Shown piece after piece: positions 21,761 through 30,720 of a stretch of DNA of 64,000 nucleotides. The position numbers and the translations under genes were made by a program. This DNA comes from Pseudomonas sessilinigenes (lineage in GTDB: Bacteria; Pseudomonadota; Gammaproteobacteria; Pseudomonadales; Pseudomonadaceae). Each line of letters opens with the position of its first letter. The stretch's first letter is position 1. The stretch is from the NCBI RefSeq assembly GCF_003850565.1, contig NZ_CP027706.1, forward strand, positions 1,302,001-1,366,000, given 5' to 3'. Below the pieces are notes generated by a model. That model saw only the letters and a program-made list of their open reading frames with translations, had not been told where the DNA came from and did not search any database.

Positions 21761-22927
21761 ATGAGTGGTTTTTTCCACGGCGTCACCGTCACCAACGTGG
21801 ACACCGGCGCGCGCACCATCGCGCTGCCCACGTCCTCGATCATCGGCCTGGTGGACACCTTCACCGAGGGCCCGGGCGTCAGCGCCAAGGCCAATGACCT
21901 GCTGCTGATCACCAGCGAGCGCGAAGCCATTGCGGCCTGGGGCCCGAATGCCGCGATCACCAAGGCCTGCCAGGCCATCTACCAGCGGGCCAAGGCGGTG
22001 ATCGTCGCCTGTGGCGTGACCAAGGTCGAAGATGCCGAGCAGCAGGCTTCGGCGATCATCGGCGGCGTCCTGGCCAACGGCAAGCGCACCGGCCTGCAAG
22101 CGCTGCTGGACGGCAAGAGCCGTTTCAACGCCCAGCCACGCCTGCTGGTGGCGCCCAAGCACAGTGCCACCCAGGCGGTCGGTACGGCCCTGGTGGGCCT
22201 GGCGGACAAGCTGCGCGGCCTGGCCATCATCGACGGCCCCAACAGCACCGATGAAGCGGCCATGGCCTACGCCAAGAACTTCGGCGCCAAGCGCGCGTTC
22301 ATGGTCGACCCGGGCATCCAGTATTGGGACACCGCCGCCAGCGCCACTGTCGATGCCCCGGCCTCGGCCTGGGTCGCCGGCCTGTTCGCCTGGACCGACA
22401 ACGAGTACGGCTTCTGGGCCTCGCCTTCGAACAAGGAGTTCGTCGGGGTCACCGGTACCTCCCGGGCCATCGAGTTCCTGGACGGCGACGAGACCTGCCG
22501 CGCCAACCTGCTGAACAACGCCAACATCACCACCATCATTCGTGATGCCGGCTTCCGCCTGTGGGGCAACCGCACGCTGTCCAGCGATCCGAAATGGGCC
22601 TTCGTCACCCGGGTGCGGACCATGGACATCGTCATGGACGCGATCCTCTACGGCCACAAGTGGGCAGTGGACCGCTCCATCACCGCCACCTACGTCAAGG
22701 ATGTCACCGAGGGCCTGCAGGCCTTCATGCGCGATTTGAAGAACCAGGGCGCGATCATCAACTTCGAGGTCTATGCCGACCCTGAGTTGAACACCGCCAG
22801 CCAGCTGGAGCAGGGCAAGGTGTACTGGAACATCCGCTTCACCGATGTACCGCCTGCCGAGAACCCGAATTTCCGCGTCGAAGTCACCAACCAGTGGCTG
22901 ACCGAAGTCCTCGATAAAACCGCTTAA
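21761..22927 (+). CDS. Contractile tail sheath protein (module 1)
   Basis: P2 gpFI/R-pyocin sheath homologue, 388 residues. The start MSGFFHGVTVTNVDTGARTI and the C-terminal IRFTDVPPAENPNFRVEV are family hallmarks; ATAVGTALVGLADKLRG-like central segments form the outer domain. Its length closely matches R-pyocin sheath. The tube gene follows at 12 bp. Confidence 0.95.
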   Translation: MSGFFHGVTVTNVDTGARTIALPTSSIIGLVDTFTEGPGVSAKANDLLLITSEREAIAAWGPNAAITKACQAIYQRAKAVIVACGVTKVEDAEQQASAIIGGVLANGKRTGLQALLDGKSRFNAQPRLLVAPKHSATQAVGTALVGLADKLRGLAIIDGPNSTDEAAMAYAKNFGAKRAFMVDPGIQYWDTAASATVDAPASAWVAGLFAWTDNEYGFWASPSNKEFVGVTGTSRAIEFLDGDETCRANLLNNANITTIIRDAGFRLWGNRTLSSDPKWAFVTRVRTMDIVMDAILYGHKWAVDRSITATYVKDVTEGLQAFMRDLKNQGAIINFEVYADPELNTASQLEQGKVYWNIRFTDVPPAENPNFRVEVTNQWLTEVLDKTA

Positions 22928-22939
22928 GGAGCCGCAGCA

Positions 22940-23449
22940 ATGGCAATGATTCCCGAAACCCTGGCGAACATGAACCTGTTCGTCGATGGCATCAGCTTTC
23001 AAGGCGACGTGCCGAGCCTGACCCTGCCCAAGCTCACCCTCAAGACCGAGGAACACCGGGTCGGCGGCATGGACCTGCCCATCGAGCTGGACATGGGCAT
23101 GGAGAAACAAGAAGCCGGCTTCACCACCACCGGTGTGCGCCGCGAATCCCTCAAGCTGTTCGGCCTGACCGACAGCAGCGCCTTCAACGGCGTGTTCCGT
23201 GGCGCCTTCAAGGGCCTCAAGGGCAAGACCACCCCGGTGATCGTGACCCTGCGCGGCCTGCTCAAGGAAGTCGACATGGGCGATTGGAAGTCCGGCGACA
23301 AGGCCGAGATCAAGCACAGCGTCGCCGTGAGCTACTACAAGCTGGAAGTCGACGGGCGCCTGATCTACGAGATCGATGCCCTGGGCATGAAACGCGTGAT
23401 CAACGGTGTCGACCAGCTCGCCGCCCAACGTTCGGCCCTGGGCCTGTAA
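22940..23449 (+). CDS. Major tail tube protein (module 1)
   Basis: P2 gpFII-like inner tube subunit, 169 residues (MAMIPETLANMNLFVDGISF). Characteristic strands LPKLTLKTEEHRVGGMDLP and the ending IDALGMKRVINGVDQL are present. It stacks in hexamers inside the sheath. A Shine-Dalgarno AAGGAG precedes it. Confidence 0.95.
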   Translation: MAMIPETLANMNLFVDGISFQGDVPSLTLPKLTLKTEEHRVGGMDLPIELDMGMEKQEAGFTTTGVRRESLKLFGLTDSSAFNGVFRGAFKGLKGKTTPVIVTLRGLLKEVDMGDWKSGDKAEIKHSVAVSYYKLEVDGRLIYEIDALGMKRVINGVDQLAAQRSALGL

Positions 23450-23461
23450 GGAACTTCCTCG

Positions 23462-23767
23462 ATGTCTGAAGCAATCAATGGCACGCCGTCCTGGATGGTG
23501 TTGAGCCCCGAGAACGTGGTGATCAGCCTCAGCAAGGCGGTGTCGATGAACGGCGTGCAGTGCGACAAGCTCACTCTGCGCGCCCCCACCGTGCGTGATA
23601 TCCGCGCTGCCAACAGCGCGGCGGCTGGCGATGACGAACAGCGCGAGCTGATGCTGTTCGCCAGCCTGGCCGAGGTCGGCAGCAAGGACCTGGAGGGCCT
23701 GACCCTCAAGGACTACCAACGCCTGCAGGCCGGTTATTTTCGCCTGGTGCAAGACGACGAGCTTTGA
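23462..23767 (+). CDS. Tail assembly protein E (module 1)
   Basis: 101-residue tail assembly chaperone (P2 gpE/Mu gp41 type) with the conserved KLTLRAPTVRDIRAANSAAA-like core. It prevents premature tube assembly around the tape measure. It ends at the motif CTT TGA C, where a +1 shift would continue into the 37-residue E' extension. The shifted product would be 138 residues. Confidence 0.85.
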   Translation: MSEAINGTPSWMVLSPENVVISLSKAVSMNGVQCDKLTLRAPTVRDIRAANSAAAGDDEQRELMLFASLAEVGSKDLEGLTLKDYQRLQAGYFRLVQDDEL

Positions 23768-23768
23768 C
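23762..23768 (+). other. Candidate +1 frameshift site CTT TGA C
   Basis: The last sense codon, stop and next base of gene E read CTT TGA C, the same shift-prone heptamer as in the release-factor-2 gene. A +1 shift enters the frame open from 23703 to 23879. No strong internal Shine-Dalgarno lies at the RF2-like distance, so the strength of the site is uncertain. A -2 shift upstream is an alternative. Confidence 0.5.
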
Positions 23769-23879
23769 CCGGCAGTGATGAAGGTGGCGGCGAAGCGGCT
23801 CGCTCGCGAGCTGCATTTTTGCGCTGAGGAAATCATGACCATGCGCTATTGCGACATGGTCTGGTGGCTCACGGATTGA
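23766..23879 (+). CDS. E' extension of the tail assembly chaperone (module 1)
   Basis: A 37-codon frame read from GAC at 23766 to TGA at 23879 (DPAVMKVAAKRLARELHF then AEEIMTMRYCDMVWWLTD). The MTMRYCDMVWW segment resembles the gpE'-type tail (pattern AEEVxxMxxxDLxxW). An ATG exists at 23778 (33 residues), but no Shine-Dalgarno precedes it, which favours frameshifted synthesis as E-E'. It sits immediately before the tape measure, the invariant location for this gene pair. Confidence 0.65.
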   Translation, partial: DPAVMKVAAKRLARELHFCAEEIMTMRYCDMVWWLTD

Positions 23880-23902
23880 GCCTGTCACCACGGGGGCGGC
23901 AA

Positions 23903-26509
23903 ATGGCGAACAACACGCTGGTATCGACAGTGATAAAGATCGGCGGCGCCCTGGACGCGACCTGGGCTGCTGCCACCAAGACGGTGGAAGACCGGATCAA
24001 GGCGCTCGACGAGCAGGCCAGCAAGGCCCGGGGGCTGGCGACGGCCATCGGTGAAACCCAGCGCCTGCGCCGGGAGCTGAACCAGGCCCGCAAACAAGGC
24101 GCGCTCTCGGTCGGTGACTTGCAGGCCAAGCTGGACAGCAGCCTGGACGGATTACGCAAGCAGGGCATCCAGGTACGCAAGCTGAACCAGGAGTACCAGG
24201 CCCTGGGCCGTGCGGCCCGGAGCCTTGAGCTCAGGGCCACGGGCCAGCGGCAGATCGAGCAGGGCAAGACGGACCTCAAGTCCAGCTACGAGCTGGCGAA
24301 GAAAGCCGTTGGGGCGCTGGCGGTGCCGGTCAAGATCAACGCCGACTACCAGGCGACGATCCGCGACATCGCCATCAAGGGCAATATCGCCAATACCCCG
24401 CAAGAGGCGCAGCTGGCACGCAATGTCCTCCAGGTTTCCCGGGACTCCGGGCTGGGTCGCGGCGAGGTCGCCAGCCTCATCGCCGGGATGACCGCCAATG
24501 GCACGTCGTTGGACAAGGCCCAGCAGTACGCCGGGCTGGCGGCCAAGTTCGTGGTTGGCCAGGGGGCCGGCGTCGGCGACACCGCGACCTTGATCCGGGC
24601 CCTGGAGACGCAGGCCGGGATCACCGATCCCAAGACCCTGGAGCGGGCCCTGGAAGCCATGGCCCTGCAAGGCCAGGCGGGCAACTTCGAGGCGGCCGAC
24701 ATGGCTCGCTTGCTGCCCGACCTGCTGGAGAGCGCTGCGAAAATGAAGCTCACCGGCATGGATGCGGTGAGCCAGGTGGGGTCGATGCTGCAATTGCAGA
24801 TGTCGACGGCCAACGGCGCCGATGAGGCCGCCGGCAACCTGAAGAACTGGATGGGCGAGATTCGCTCACCGGCCACTGCCGCGGCTTATGCCAAGGCCGG
24901 CATCGACTATGAGGGATCGCTGCAGACCGGCCTGGAAAAAGGCATGTCGACCCTGGAGGCGAGCTTCGCCCTGGCCATGAAGTACATCCAGGTCACCGAC
25001 CCGGCCAAGGCCGCGCAGATGACCGCGGCCCAGGCGCAGATCAGCCAGCAAACCGATCCGCAGAAGGCCCAGGCGATGCTGGCCGCCCTGGCGCAGTCGC
25101 TGCGCGGCGACAACTTGTTCGCCAACATGCAGGTCAATGCGGCGTTGCAGGCTTACGCCCAGGGCCAGGATGGGTACCAGAAGCTCAAGCAGGACTCGCT
25201 GACGGCCTCCGGTGTGCTGGACAAGAACCAGGCCGAGCGCCGGGGGACGTCGGCGCAGATCTGGAAGGAAGCCGATGGTGCGGTCGACAACCTGCAGCAG
25301 GCGTTCGGCCAGGCTCTGACCCCGGCCACGGACCGCTTGGGCCAGAGCATCACCTGGTTGGCGAATGGCATGACCGAGCTGACCCACCAGGCCGCTCCGG
25401 CGGTACTGGGGGTGACCGTCCTGGCCGGCAGCCTGCTGGCGCTGAAGAAGTTGCAAGCGGCCTACACCCTCGGCAAGGGCCTGTTCAACGTGGCCCGGGG
25501 CTCGATGATGGGCAACCCGGACTTCATCCAGAAGGTGCTGGTCACCAACCCGGGGGCACTGGGTGGCGGTGACTACGACATCGACACCAGCCGTGACAAG
25601 AAAGGAGGCAAGGGACGCAGGGGTGGCCGGGGCGCTAAACCAGGCCGCAGCTGGCCCGGTAGAGCCGCCCAGACGGTTAGAAATGCCTTCAGGCCGGGCG
25701 TTGTGGGACGGGTTGCACAAGGAGCGGCCAGCCTGGGCATGTCGACGCTCAGGGGGGCTGCGAATCTGGGCATGTCGGCTTGGCGAGGGATCAAGACGGT
25801 GGCTCAGTATCTGTGGCCCAAGATCAAGGGTAAGGGCGGGGGCAACGTGGCGCAGGCTGTGCTGGGTGCGGGTCTCCAGGTTGCCGATACCTACCTGAAT
25901 GCCAAGACCAAGGACGAAAAGGCCGAAGGCTATGGTCGCGCCGCAGGTGGGCTGGCAGGCGCCATGCTCGGAACCAAGGCCGGTATGGCAGCAGGGGCTG
26001 CTATCGGCTCTATCGTCCCAGGGCTTGGAACCGCCATTGGCGCAGGCGTAGGCGGCCTGGTAGGGGGCGCTCTTGGCTACTGGGGCGGTGATGCCCTGGG
26101 TGGGCGCCTTGGCAAATCGATGTTCGGCGGCGATGACTCGCTCAAGTCGATGCCCGTCGCCGGCCCGCTGATGATGCGTGACGCCGGCAAGAACATCCCG
26201 CCGGTCATGGACGATATCGCCAACTCCTTCAAGAGCGGGCAGACCCCGCCGCTGATGGGCCAGGTGGTGCGTTCCATGCCGTCGGCGCCCGGCACGTCGA
26301 GCACCCTGGCCGAACCCTTCAAGGCCCCCTTGGCGCCGGCGATCGAGCAGCAGTTCAGCTTTGCGCCGGCGATATCGGTCACGGTCCAGGGTGATGTCAA
26401 GGACCCGGCGCAACTGGCCCGGGAACTGGAGCCCTACCTGCGTTGGCAGTTCGACGAGTACAGCCGCCAGGCCTCGGCTCGCCAGCTGTCCGATGCACCT
26501 CATGTTTAA
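23903..26509 (+). CDS. Tail tape measure protein (module 1)
   Basis: 868 residues from ATG 23903 (MANNTLVSTVIKIGGALDAT). An N-terminal coiled region (about 20-120) is followed by the tape-measure core (IRDIAIKGNIANTPQEAQ, LIAGMTANGTSLDKAQQYAG) and membrane-like segments near residue 510. A Lys/Arg/Gly-rich stretch (DKKGGKGRRGGRGAKPGRS) comes next, then a glycine-zipper region near residue 690 (GLAGAMLGTKAGMAAGAAIG). At about 1.5 angstrom per residue this predicts a tube near 130 nm (inference). Confidence 0.93.
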   Translation: MANNTLVSTVIKIGGALDATWAAATKTVEDRIKALDEQASKARGLATAIGETQRLRRELNQARKQGALSVGDLQAKLDSSLDGLRKQGIQVRKLNQEYQALGRAARSLELRATGQRQIEQGKTDLKSSYELAKKAVGALAVPVKINADYQATIRDIAIKGNIANTPQEAQLARNVLQVSRDSGLGRGEVASLIAGMTANGTSLDKAQQYAGLAAKFVVGQGAGVGDTATLIRALETQAGITDPKTLERALEAMALQGQAGNFEAADMARLLPDLLESAAKMKLTGMDAVSQVGSMLQLQMSTANGADEAAGNLKNWMGEIRSPATAAAYAKAGIDYEGSLQTGLEKGMSTLEASFALAMKYIQVTDPAKAAQMTAAQAQISQQTDPQKAQAMLAALAQSLRGDNLFANMQVNAALQAYAQGQDGYQKLKQDSLTASGVLDKNQAERRGTSAQIWKEADGAVDNLQQAFGQALTPATDRLGQSITWLANGMTELTHQAAPAVLGVTVLAGSLLALKKLQAAYTLGKGLFNVARGSMMGNPDFIQKVLVTNPGALGGGDYDIDTSRDKKGGKGRRGGRGAKPGRSWPGRAAQTVRNAFRPGVVGRVAQGAASLGMSTLRGAANLGMSAWRGIKTVAQYLWPKIKGKGGGNVAQAVLGAGLQVADTYLNAKTKDEKAEGYGRAAGGLAGAMLGTKAGMAAGAAIGSIVPGLGTAIGAGVGGLVGGALGYWGGDALGGRLGKSMFGGDDSLKSMPVAGPLMMRDAGKNIPPVMDDIANSFKSGQTPPLMGQVVRSMPSAPGTSSTLAEPFKAPLAPAIEQQFSFAPAISVTVQGDVKDPAQLARELEPYLRWQFDEYSRQASARQLSDAPHV

Positions 26510-26518
26510 GGAGACGCC

Positions 26519-27364
26519 ATGGCCTACATGGAACAGCTGCAATCGGGGTTGCAATCCCTGGTGGCGGCAGCGGAGGCGGGGCGGCGCAGCGCGGACGAGA
26601 TGCTGGGCCCCATGAACGGGGCCATCGGCGATATCACCGGCGCCGCCCTGGAGTTGGAGAACCTGCCCGTGGTCGGGCCGCAAGTCGGCACCCGGCTGCG
26701 CCGCATCCTGCGTGGTATCGATGCCGCGCAAAGCCGGGTCGGCGAGGTGGCGGCCCAGTACAACCAGGCCGTCACGGTAGCCGGGCAGGTGCAACAGCGC
26801 CTCGGCGCCTTGCAAGAGCAGACGGCCAAGGTCGGGGCGGCGATCAACCGTATTGGCGGGCAGATCAGCCCGGCCCTGGGCACGATTTTTCCCAGCAGCC
26901 TGTTCGCTGCCAAGGAAACGCCCACCGCCGAAGCGGTCAAGCCGTTCCCGCACCTGCTGATCCTCCAACCCCTGGGGGCTGCTTCCCAACCCTATTACTT
27001 CAACCTGGACACGGCGGCCTTCGATGAACTGCGGCGCCAGACCAGCTTTCGCTGGACTGGCCAGGAGCGCCTGGGGCGCAGCAGTGCCCAGCAGGCGGTG
27101 GGCCTGGGCGACGAACGCATCAGCCTCAAGGGTGCGATCTTCCCCGGGTTCAAGGGCGGACTGGGGCAGTTGCAGGCCTTGCGCAGCATCGGCCGGCAGT
27201 TGCGCCCCTTGAGCCTGACCACCGGCTACGGCGAGGTCCTGGGCACCTGGTGCCTGACCAGCATCGACGAAGACCAGGGCCATTTGCTGGCCGGCGGCAT
27301 TCCACGCAAACAGGCCTTCTCACTGGAGTTCGTAAGCTATGGCGACGACTTGCAGAACCTCTGA
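26519..27364 (+). CDS. Tail protein U-like (module 1)
   Basis: 281 residues (MAYMEQLQSGLQSLVAAAEA). Position after the tape measure and before gpX matches PA0626 of R-pyocins and P2 gpU. Its C-terminal half (FPHLLILQPLGAASQPYYFN ... SFRWTGQERLG ... EVLGTWCLTSIDEDQG) contains the gpU domain. The N-terminal 130 residues are a family extension with predicted helices. It overlaps gpX by 26 bp. Confidence 0.88.
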   Translation: MAYMEQLQSGLQSLVAAAEAGRRSADEMLGPMNGAIGDITGAALELENLPVVGPQVGTRLRRILRGIDAAQSRVGEVAAQYNQAVTVAGQVQQRLGALQEQTAKVGAAINRIGGQISPALGTIFPSSLFAAKETPTAEAVKPFPHLLILQPLGAASQPYYFNLDTAAFDELRRQTSFRWTGQERLGRSSAQQAVGLGDERISLKGAIFPGFKGGLGQLQALRSIGRQLRPLSLTTGYGEVLGTWCLTSIDEDQGHLLAGGIPRKQAFSLEFVSYGDDLQNL

Positions 27365-27545
27365 CGGCGATCTGCTCGACACCTTGTGCCAGCACTATTA
27401 CGGGCATTTGAACGGCACCGTCGAGGCAGTGCTGGATGCCAACCAGGGCCTGGCCGACGAGCCTCAGCCATTGCGGGCCGGGGTGCTGATCCTCTTGCCG
27501 GACCTGCCGGCGCCGGAGCAGGCGCTGGTCCAGCTATGGGACTGA
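27339..27545 (+). CDS. Tail protein X (module 1)
   Basis: 68-residue LysM-like hub protein of the P2 gpX family (DLLDTLCQHYYGHLNGTVEA then LRAGVLILLPDLP). It links the tape-measure end to the baseplate hub. It overlaps gpU and precedes gpD. Confidence 0.92.
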   Translation: MATTCRTSDGDLLDTLCQHYYGHLNGTVEAVLDANQGLADEPQPLRAGVLILLPDLPAPEQALVQLWD

Positions 27546-27603
27546 GCCCTGGTCTTGCTCCTGCAAATTCCTTTACTGATCGGCACCCAGTGCGAGGCGT
27601 TTT

Positions 27604-28647
27604 ATGACCCCAGAGTTTCGTATCGTTGCCGATGGCCGGGACATTACCAGCCAGATCAACGACCGGTTGCTGTCCCTGCGCACCTCGGACAAACCCGGCA
27701 TGGAGTCGGACGAATTCGAGCTGCGCATCGACGACCGCGATCGTGCAGTGGCGCTGCCCAGCCGTGGCGCCAGCATCGAGGTGTTCATGGGGTATGCCGG
27801 CCAGGGGCTGACCCGCCTCGGGCGCTACACCGTGGATGAGGTGGTGGTCTCCGGGCCACCGGACACCCTGGAGATCCGCGGCAAGGCCAGCGACATGCGC
27901 GGCAGTGGCAAGACCACCCGCAGCGGCAGTTGGGAAGACGTACCGCTGCAACAGGTGGTCCGCGACCTGGCGGCCCGTAACGGCTGGACCCCGGTGTGCC
28001 CGGTGGCGATCAAGGTCCTGCGGGTCGACCAGCTCAACGAGTCCGATTTCAACTTCATCACCCGTCTGGCCCGGCAATACGACTGCACCGCCAAGGTCGC
28101 CGAAGGCAAGTTGCTGGTGCTGCCGCGCCAGGCGGGACAGAGCGCCAGCGGCAAGGCCCTGGGCAAGGTCACCATCCACCGCCGCGAGGTGAGCCGCTAT
28201 CAGTTTCGCCTGGGCGACACCAGCAGCCACAAGGCGGTGCAGACCCGTCACCAGGACAAGAAGAGCGGCAAGCTGCAGGTGATCGAACTGGGTAACGACA
28301 GTGCCCCGGCCGGGGTGCCCGCGGTGCACACCGACCGGCATATCTACCCGAACAAATCCGCGGCAGAGCAGGCCGCCAAGGCGCGCCTGGCGGCGTTCAA
28401 CCGCAGCACCGCGGCCCTGCGCCTGGATCTGCCCGGGCGCATCGACCTGTTCGCCGAACGCCTGATCGACGCCCAGGGTTTCAAGGCCGGGCTGGATGGC
28501 GAGTACCTGGTGGATTCGGTGGAGCAGGTCTTCAGCCCGTCGGGCTGGAGCACCACGGTGGAGTGTAATGGCGGCAAGCAGGGCAAGGCCCGGGCCAAGG
28601 GCAAGCCGAAACCCAAGGCCAAGCCGCTGAAGGTGCTGCAACTCTAG
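27604..28647 (+). CDS. Tail hub protein gpD-like (module 1)
   Basis: 347 residues (MTPEFRIVADGRDITSQIND). Phage late-control D/T4 gp27-like baseplate hub, which sits on the spike. Hallmarks are the N-terminal DITSQIND, LDEVVVSGPP-like strand pairs and QLNESDFNFITRLARQYDC. It ends with a Lys-rich tail (AKGKPKPKAKPLK). It closes the module 1 gene order V-W-J-I-H-FI-FII-E-T-U-X-D seen in R-pyocins. Confidence 0.93.
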   Translation: MTPEFRIVADGRDITSQINDRLLSLRTSDKPGMESDEFELRIDDRDRAVALPSRGASIEVFMGYAGQGLTRLGRYTVDEVVVSGPPDTLEIRGKASDMRGSGKTTRSGSWEDVPLQQVVRDLAARNGWTPVCPVAIKVLRVDQLNESDFNFITRLARQYDCTAKVAEGKLLVLPRQAGQSASGKALGKVTIHRREVSRYQFRLGDTSSHKAVQTRHQDKKSGKLQVIELGNDSAPAGVPAVHTDRHIYPNKSAAEQAAKARLAAFNRSTAALRLDLPGRIDLFAERLIDAQGFKAGLDGEYLVDSVEQVFSPSGWSTTVECNGGKQGKARAKGKPKPKAKPLKVLQL

Positions 28648-28687
28648 GTCGGCGGCGCCCGCTGCAAGCCTTTGGGCGGCCCCTTTG

Positions 28688-28705
28688 CGGACGTCCGGTT
28701 TTTTT
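28688..28705 (+). terminator. Terminator-like palindrome after module 1
   Basis: CGGACGTCCG followed by seven T residues, 30 bp before the next start. Weak because the palindrome must open to form a loop. Confidence 0.5.
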
Positions 28706-28734
28706 CCCGATGCGGTTCACCCGCAGGAGACTTC

Positions 28735-29886
28735 ATGAATTCCAACATCATCCAGCCGGCCTCGACGCGAGGCATCCGGCGGTTCTTGCGTGGCCTGCTT
28801 GGTGGCTGCGCCCTGGCACTGGCCAGTGCGGCCCAGGCCGCGCCCTTGGTCCTGGCCTACACCGACGGCCAGGTCGAGACCTCCTACAGCAACCTCAAGG
28901 CTTTTTATCGCAACCTCTCGGCCGTGGGCCTGGGCAGCACCTACGGCCTGACGGTCACCGGCCAGTTGCACCAGGAGGGCATGAACGACACCACTCGCCA
29001 GATCATCGCGTTCGCCAAGTCCAAGTCCTTGCCGCTGTACCCGACGGTATCGGACTACAACCAGGACATCGCGGCTTTCGACCCGGCCATTTCCCACTCC
29101 ATCGTCAACAGCAAGGCCTTGAGTGCCAGCACCATCAAGCAGTTGGTGACGCTGGCCCGGGATAACGGGTTCGCCGGTATCAACCTGGACTTCGAACAGG
29201 TGGAACCGCGCAACGCCAAGGCGTTTTCCGCCTATGTCAAAGCCCTGGGCCAGGCCCTGCATGCGCAAGGGCGCAAGTTGATCATCAGCGTGCCGCCCAA
29301 GCTCGACGACCAGCAGCCCGAATACCTGCAAGGCTACGACTACCGGGCCTTGGCAGCAGCGGTGGATTACTTCCAGCTGATGACCTACGACCAGGTGGGC
29401 CCGGGCTGGAGCAGCGGCGGCTTCCACGGCGAAGTCTGGCCGGGCCCGGGCTCGGGCCTTGACTGGCAGCAAGCGCTGCTGGCCTACGCGGTAACGCGAG
29501 TACCGGCCGGCAAGCTGCTGTCCGGGCTGGCGGCCTACGGCCAGGACTACAGCATCGGCAATCGGGTGCACTGGTCGGCCTATGAGGAAATCATCGCCGA
29601 GCACAACGCCGTCACCCACCTGGACGCCCCCTCGGCCACTCCTTACGCCACCTGGGGTCCGGTCAACAGCTTCACCGACGGCGTCGAGTGGACTGCGGAG
29701 CGAGCGCAGCCGGTGCTCTGGTATGACGACGCCCAGAGCATTCGCAGCAAGGCCGCCCTGGTCGGGCGCCTGGGCCTGGGCGGCACCAGCGTCTGGGCCA
29801 TGGGCTACGAAGACGCAAGTTTCTGGAGCGCACTGCAGGCCGGCCTGGCCAAGGCCCCGGCGTTGCTGCCCAGCGGACGCGAATGA
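28735..29886 (+). CDS. Secreted GH18-like glycoside hydrolase
   Basis: 383 residues from ATG 28735. A Sec signal peptide (about 1-38, ending ALASAAQA before APLVLAY) exports it. The fold resembles the SleL/YaaH branch of GH18. The DxxDxE-type strand appears as GFAGINLDFEQVEPRN near residue 150, with YFQLMTYDQVGPGW and SVWAMGYEDASFW as later barrel strands. It sits where an R-pyocin cluster would carry its endolysin, so it may help degrade peptidoglycan or chitin. A signal peptide is unusual for a tailocin lysis gene. Confidence 0.82.
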   Translation: MNSNIIQPASTRGIRRFLRGLLGGCALALASAAQAAPLVLAYTDGQVETSYSNLKAFYRNLSAVGLGSTYGLTVTGQLHQEGMNDTTRQIIAFAKSKSLPLYPTVSDYNQDIAAFDPAISHSIVNSKALSASTIKQLVTLARDNGFAGINLDFEQVEPRNAKAFSAYVKALGQALHAQGRKLIISVPPKLDDQQPEYLQGYDYRALAAAVDYFQLMTYDQVGPGWSSGGFHGEVWPGPGSGLDWQQALLAYAVTRVPAGKLLSGLAAYGQDYSIGNRVHWSAYEEIIAEHNAVTHLDAPSATPYATWGPVNSFTDGVEWTAERAQPVLWYDDAQSIRSKAALVGRLGLGGTSVWAMGYEDASFWSALQAGLAKAPALLPSGRE

Positions 29887-29937
29887 CGCAGTCCCGCGCT
29901 CGCCCAATAACCTTCGATGGATACGGAGCACCCAGCC

Positions 29938-30129
29938 ATGAATGACGAAGAACTGGCGGCCATCAATCGTCTGATCGCCGCCCTCCAGGCCCAGGCCGAT
30001 GGCCAGTCCGCCTTGAACGGCGCGATCCGCCTGCTGGCGCAGAGCAACCAGGCCCTGGTGGACCTGATCAAGAGCCGAGAGCCGGACCCCAACGCGCCAC
30101 CCTACCTGGACGGCTCGCCAACTCCCTGA
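29938..30129 (+). CDS. Small helical hypothetical protein
   Basis: 63 residues from ATG 29938 ([20 protein letters not shown]), almost entirely alpha-helical or coiled coil, ending in a Pro-rich tail ([12 protein letters not shown]). It lies between the GH18 gene and module 2 with a GGAGC box upstream. Role unknown; it could be a small structural or adaptor protein of the F-type tail. Confidence 0.6.
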   Translation: MNDEELAAINRLIAALQAQADGQSALNGAIRLLAQSNQALVDLIKSREPDPNAPPYLDGSPTP

Positions 30130-30176
30130 GCCCTGGCACCGGCGCCTTTGGTCCGCACCCGAGCAACACACCCTCG

Positions 30177-30197
30177 ACCCGCCAACCGCGGGTTTTT
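30177..30197 (+). terminator. Terminator-like hairpin before module 2
   Basis: ACCCGC-caacc-GCGGGT followed by TTTTT, 24 bp before the tube gene. Confidence 0.7.
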
Positions 30198-30220
30198 CAT
30201 TGTTTTCTGGAGAACACCCG

Positions 30221-30712
30221 ATGTCGATTCTTACCCAAGGTACGCAAATCTTCGCCCTGGTCCCGCCTGTGACCGGCAGCGGCCCCTACACCGTGCTGGA
30301 AGTCGAGCACGTCACTTCCTTCGAGCCCGGCGGCGCACCTGCCGAGCAGATCGAGGACACCACCCTCGACGCCCAGGAGCGCAGCTACAAGAAAGGCCTG
30401 CGTACCCCTGGCACTGCCAGCCTGGGGCTCAACGCCGACCCGGCCAATGCCAGCCATGTGCGCCTGCACCAGCTGTCCGAAGCCAATGGCGAGACCAGCA
30501 TCAAGTGGGTCGTGGGCTGGTCCGACGGCAAGGGCATCGCGCCGACCGTCAACACCAAGGGCGACAACTTCGAGCTGCCCACCACTCGCACCTGGTTCGC
30601 CTTCGACGGCTACGTCTCGGACTTCCCGTTCAACTTCGCCCTCAACGCCGTGGTCACCACCACCGTGACCATCCAGCGCACCGGTGGCTCCACCTGGATC
30701 AAGAAGGCCTGA
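30221..30712 (+). CDS. Major tail tube protein, lambda gpV-like (module 2)
   Basis: 163 residues from ATG 30221 ([20 protein letters not shown]). Matches the F-pyocin/lambda-type major tail subunit by position at the start of the module, size and the ending [19 protein letters not shown]. It forms the non-contractile tube. TCTGGAGA upstream is the ribosome site. Confidence 0.9.
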   Translation: MSILTQGTQIFALVPPVTGSGPYTVLEVEHVTSFEPGGAPAEQIEDTTLDAQERSYKKGLRTPGTASLGLNADPANASHVRLHQLSEANGETSIKWVVGWSDGKGIAPTVNTKGDNFELPTTRTWFAFDGYVSDFPFNFALNAVVTTTVTIQRTGGSTWIKKA

Positions 30713-30720
30713 GCATCGCC

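Noticed and set aside
21755-23842. A 695-codon minus-strand frame
   Set aside because: Opposite sheath, tube and gene E, which are firmly recognised.
24866-27283. An 805-codon minus-strand frame
   Set aside because: Opposite the module 1 tape measure and gpU-like gene; no family features.
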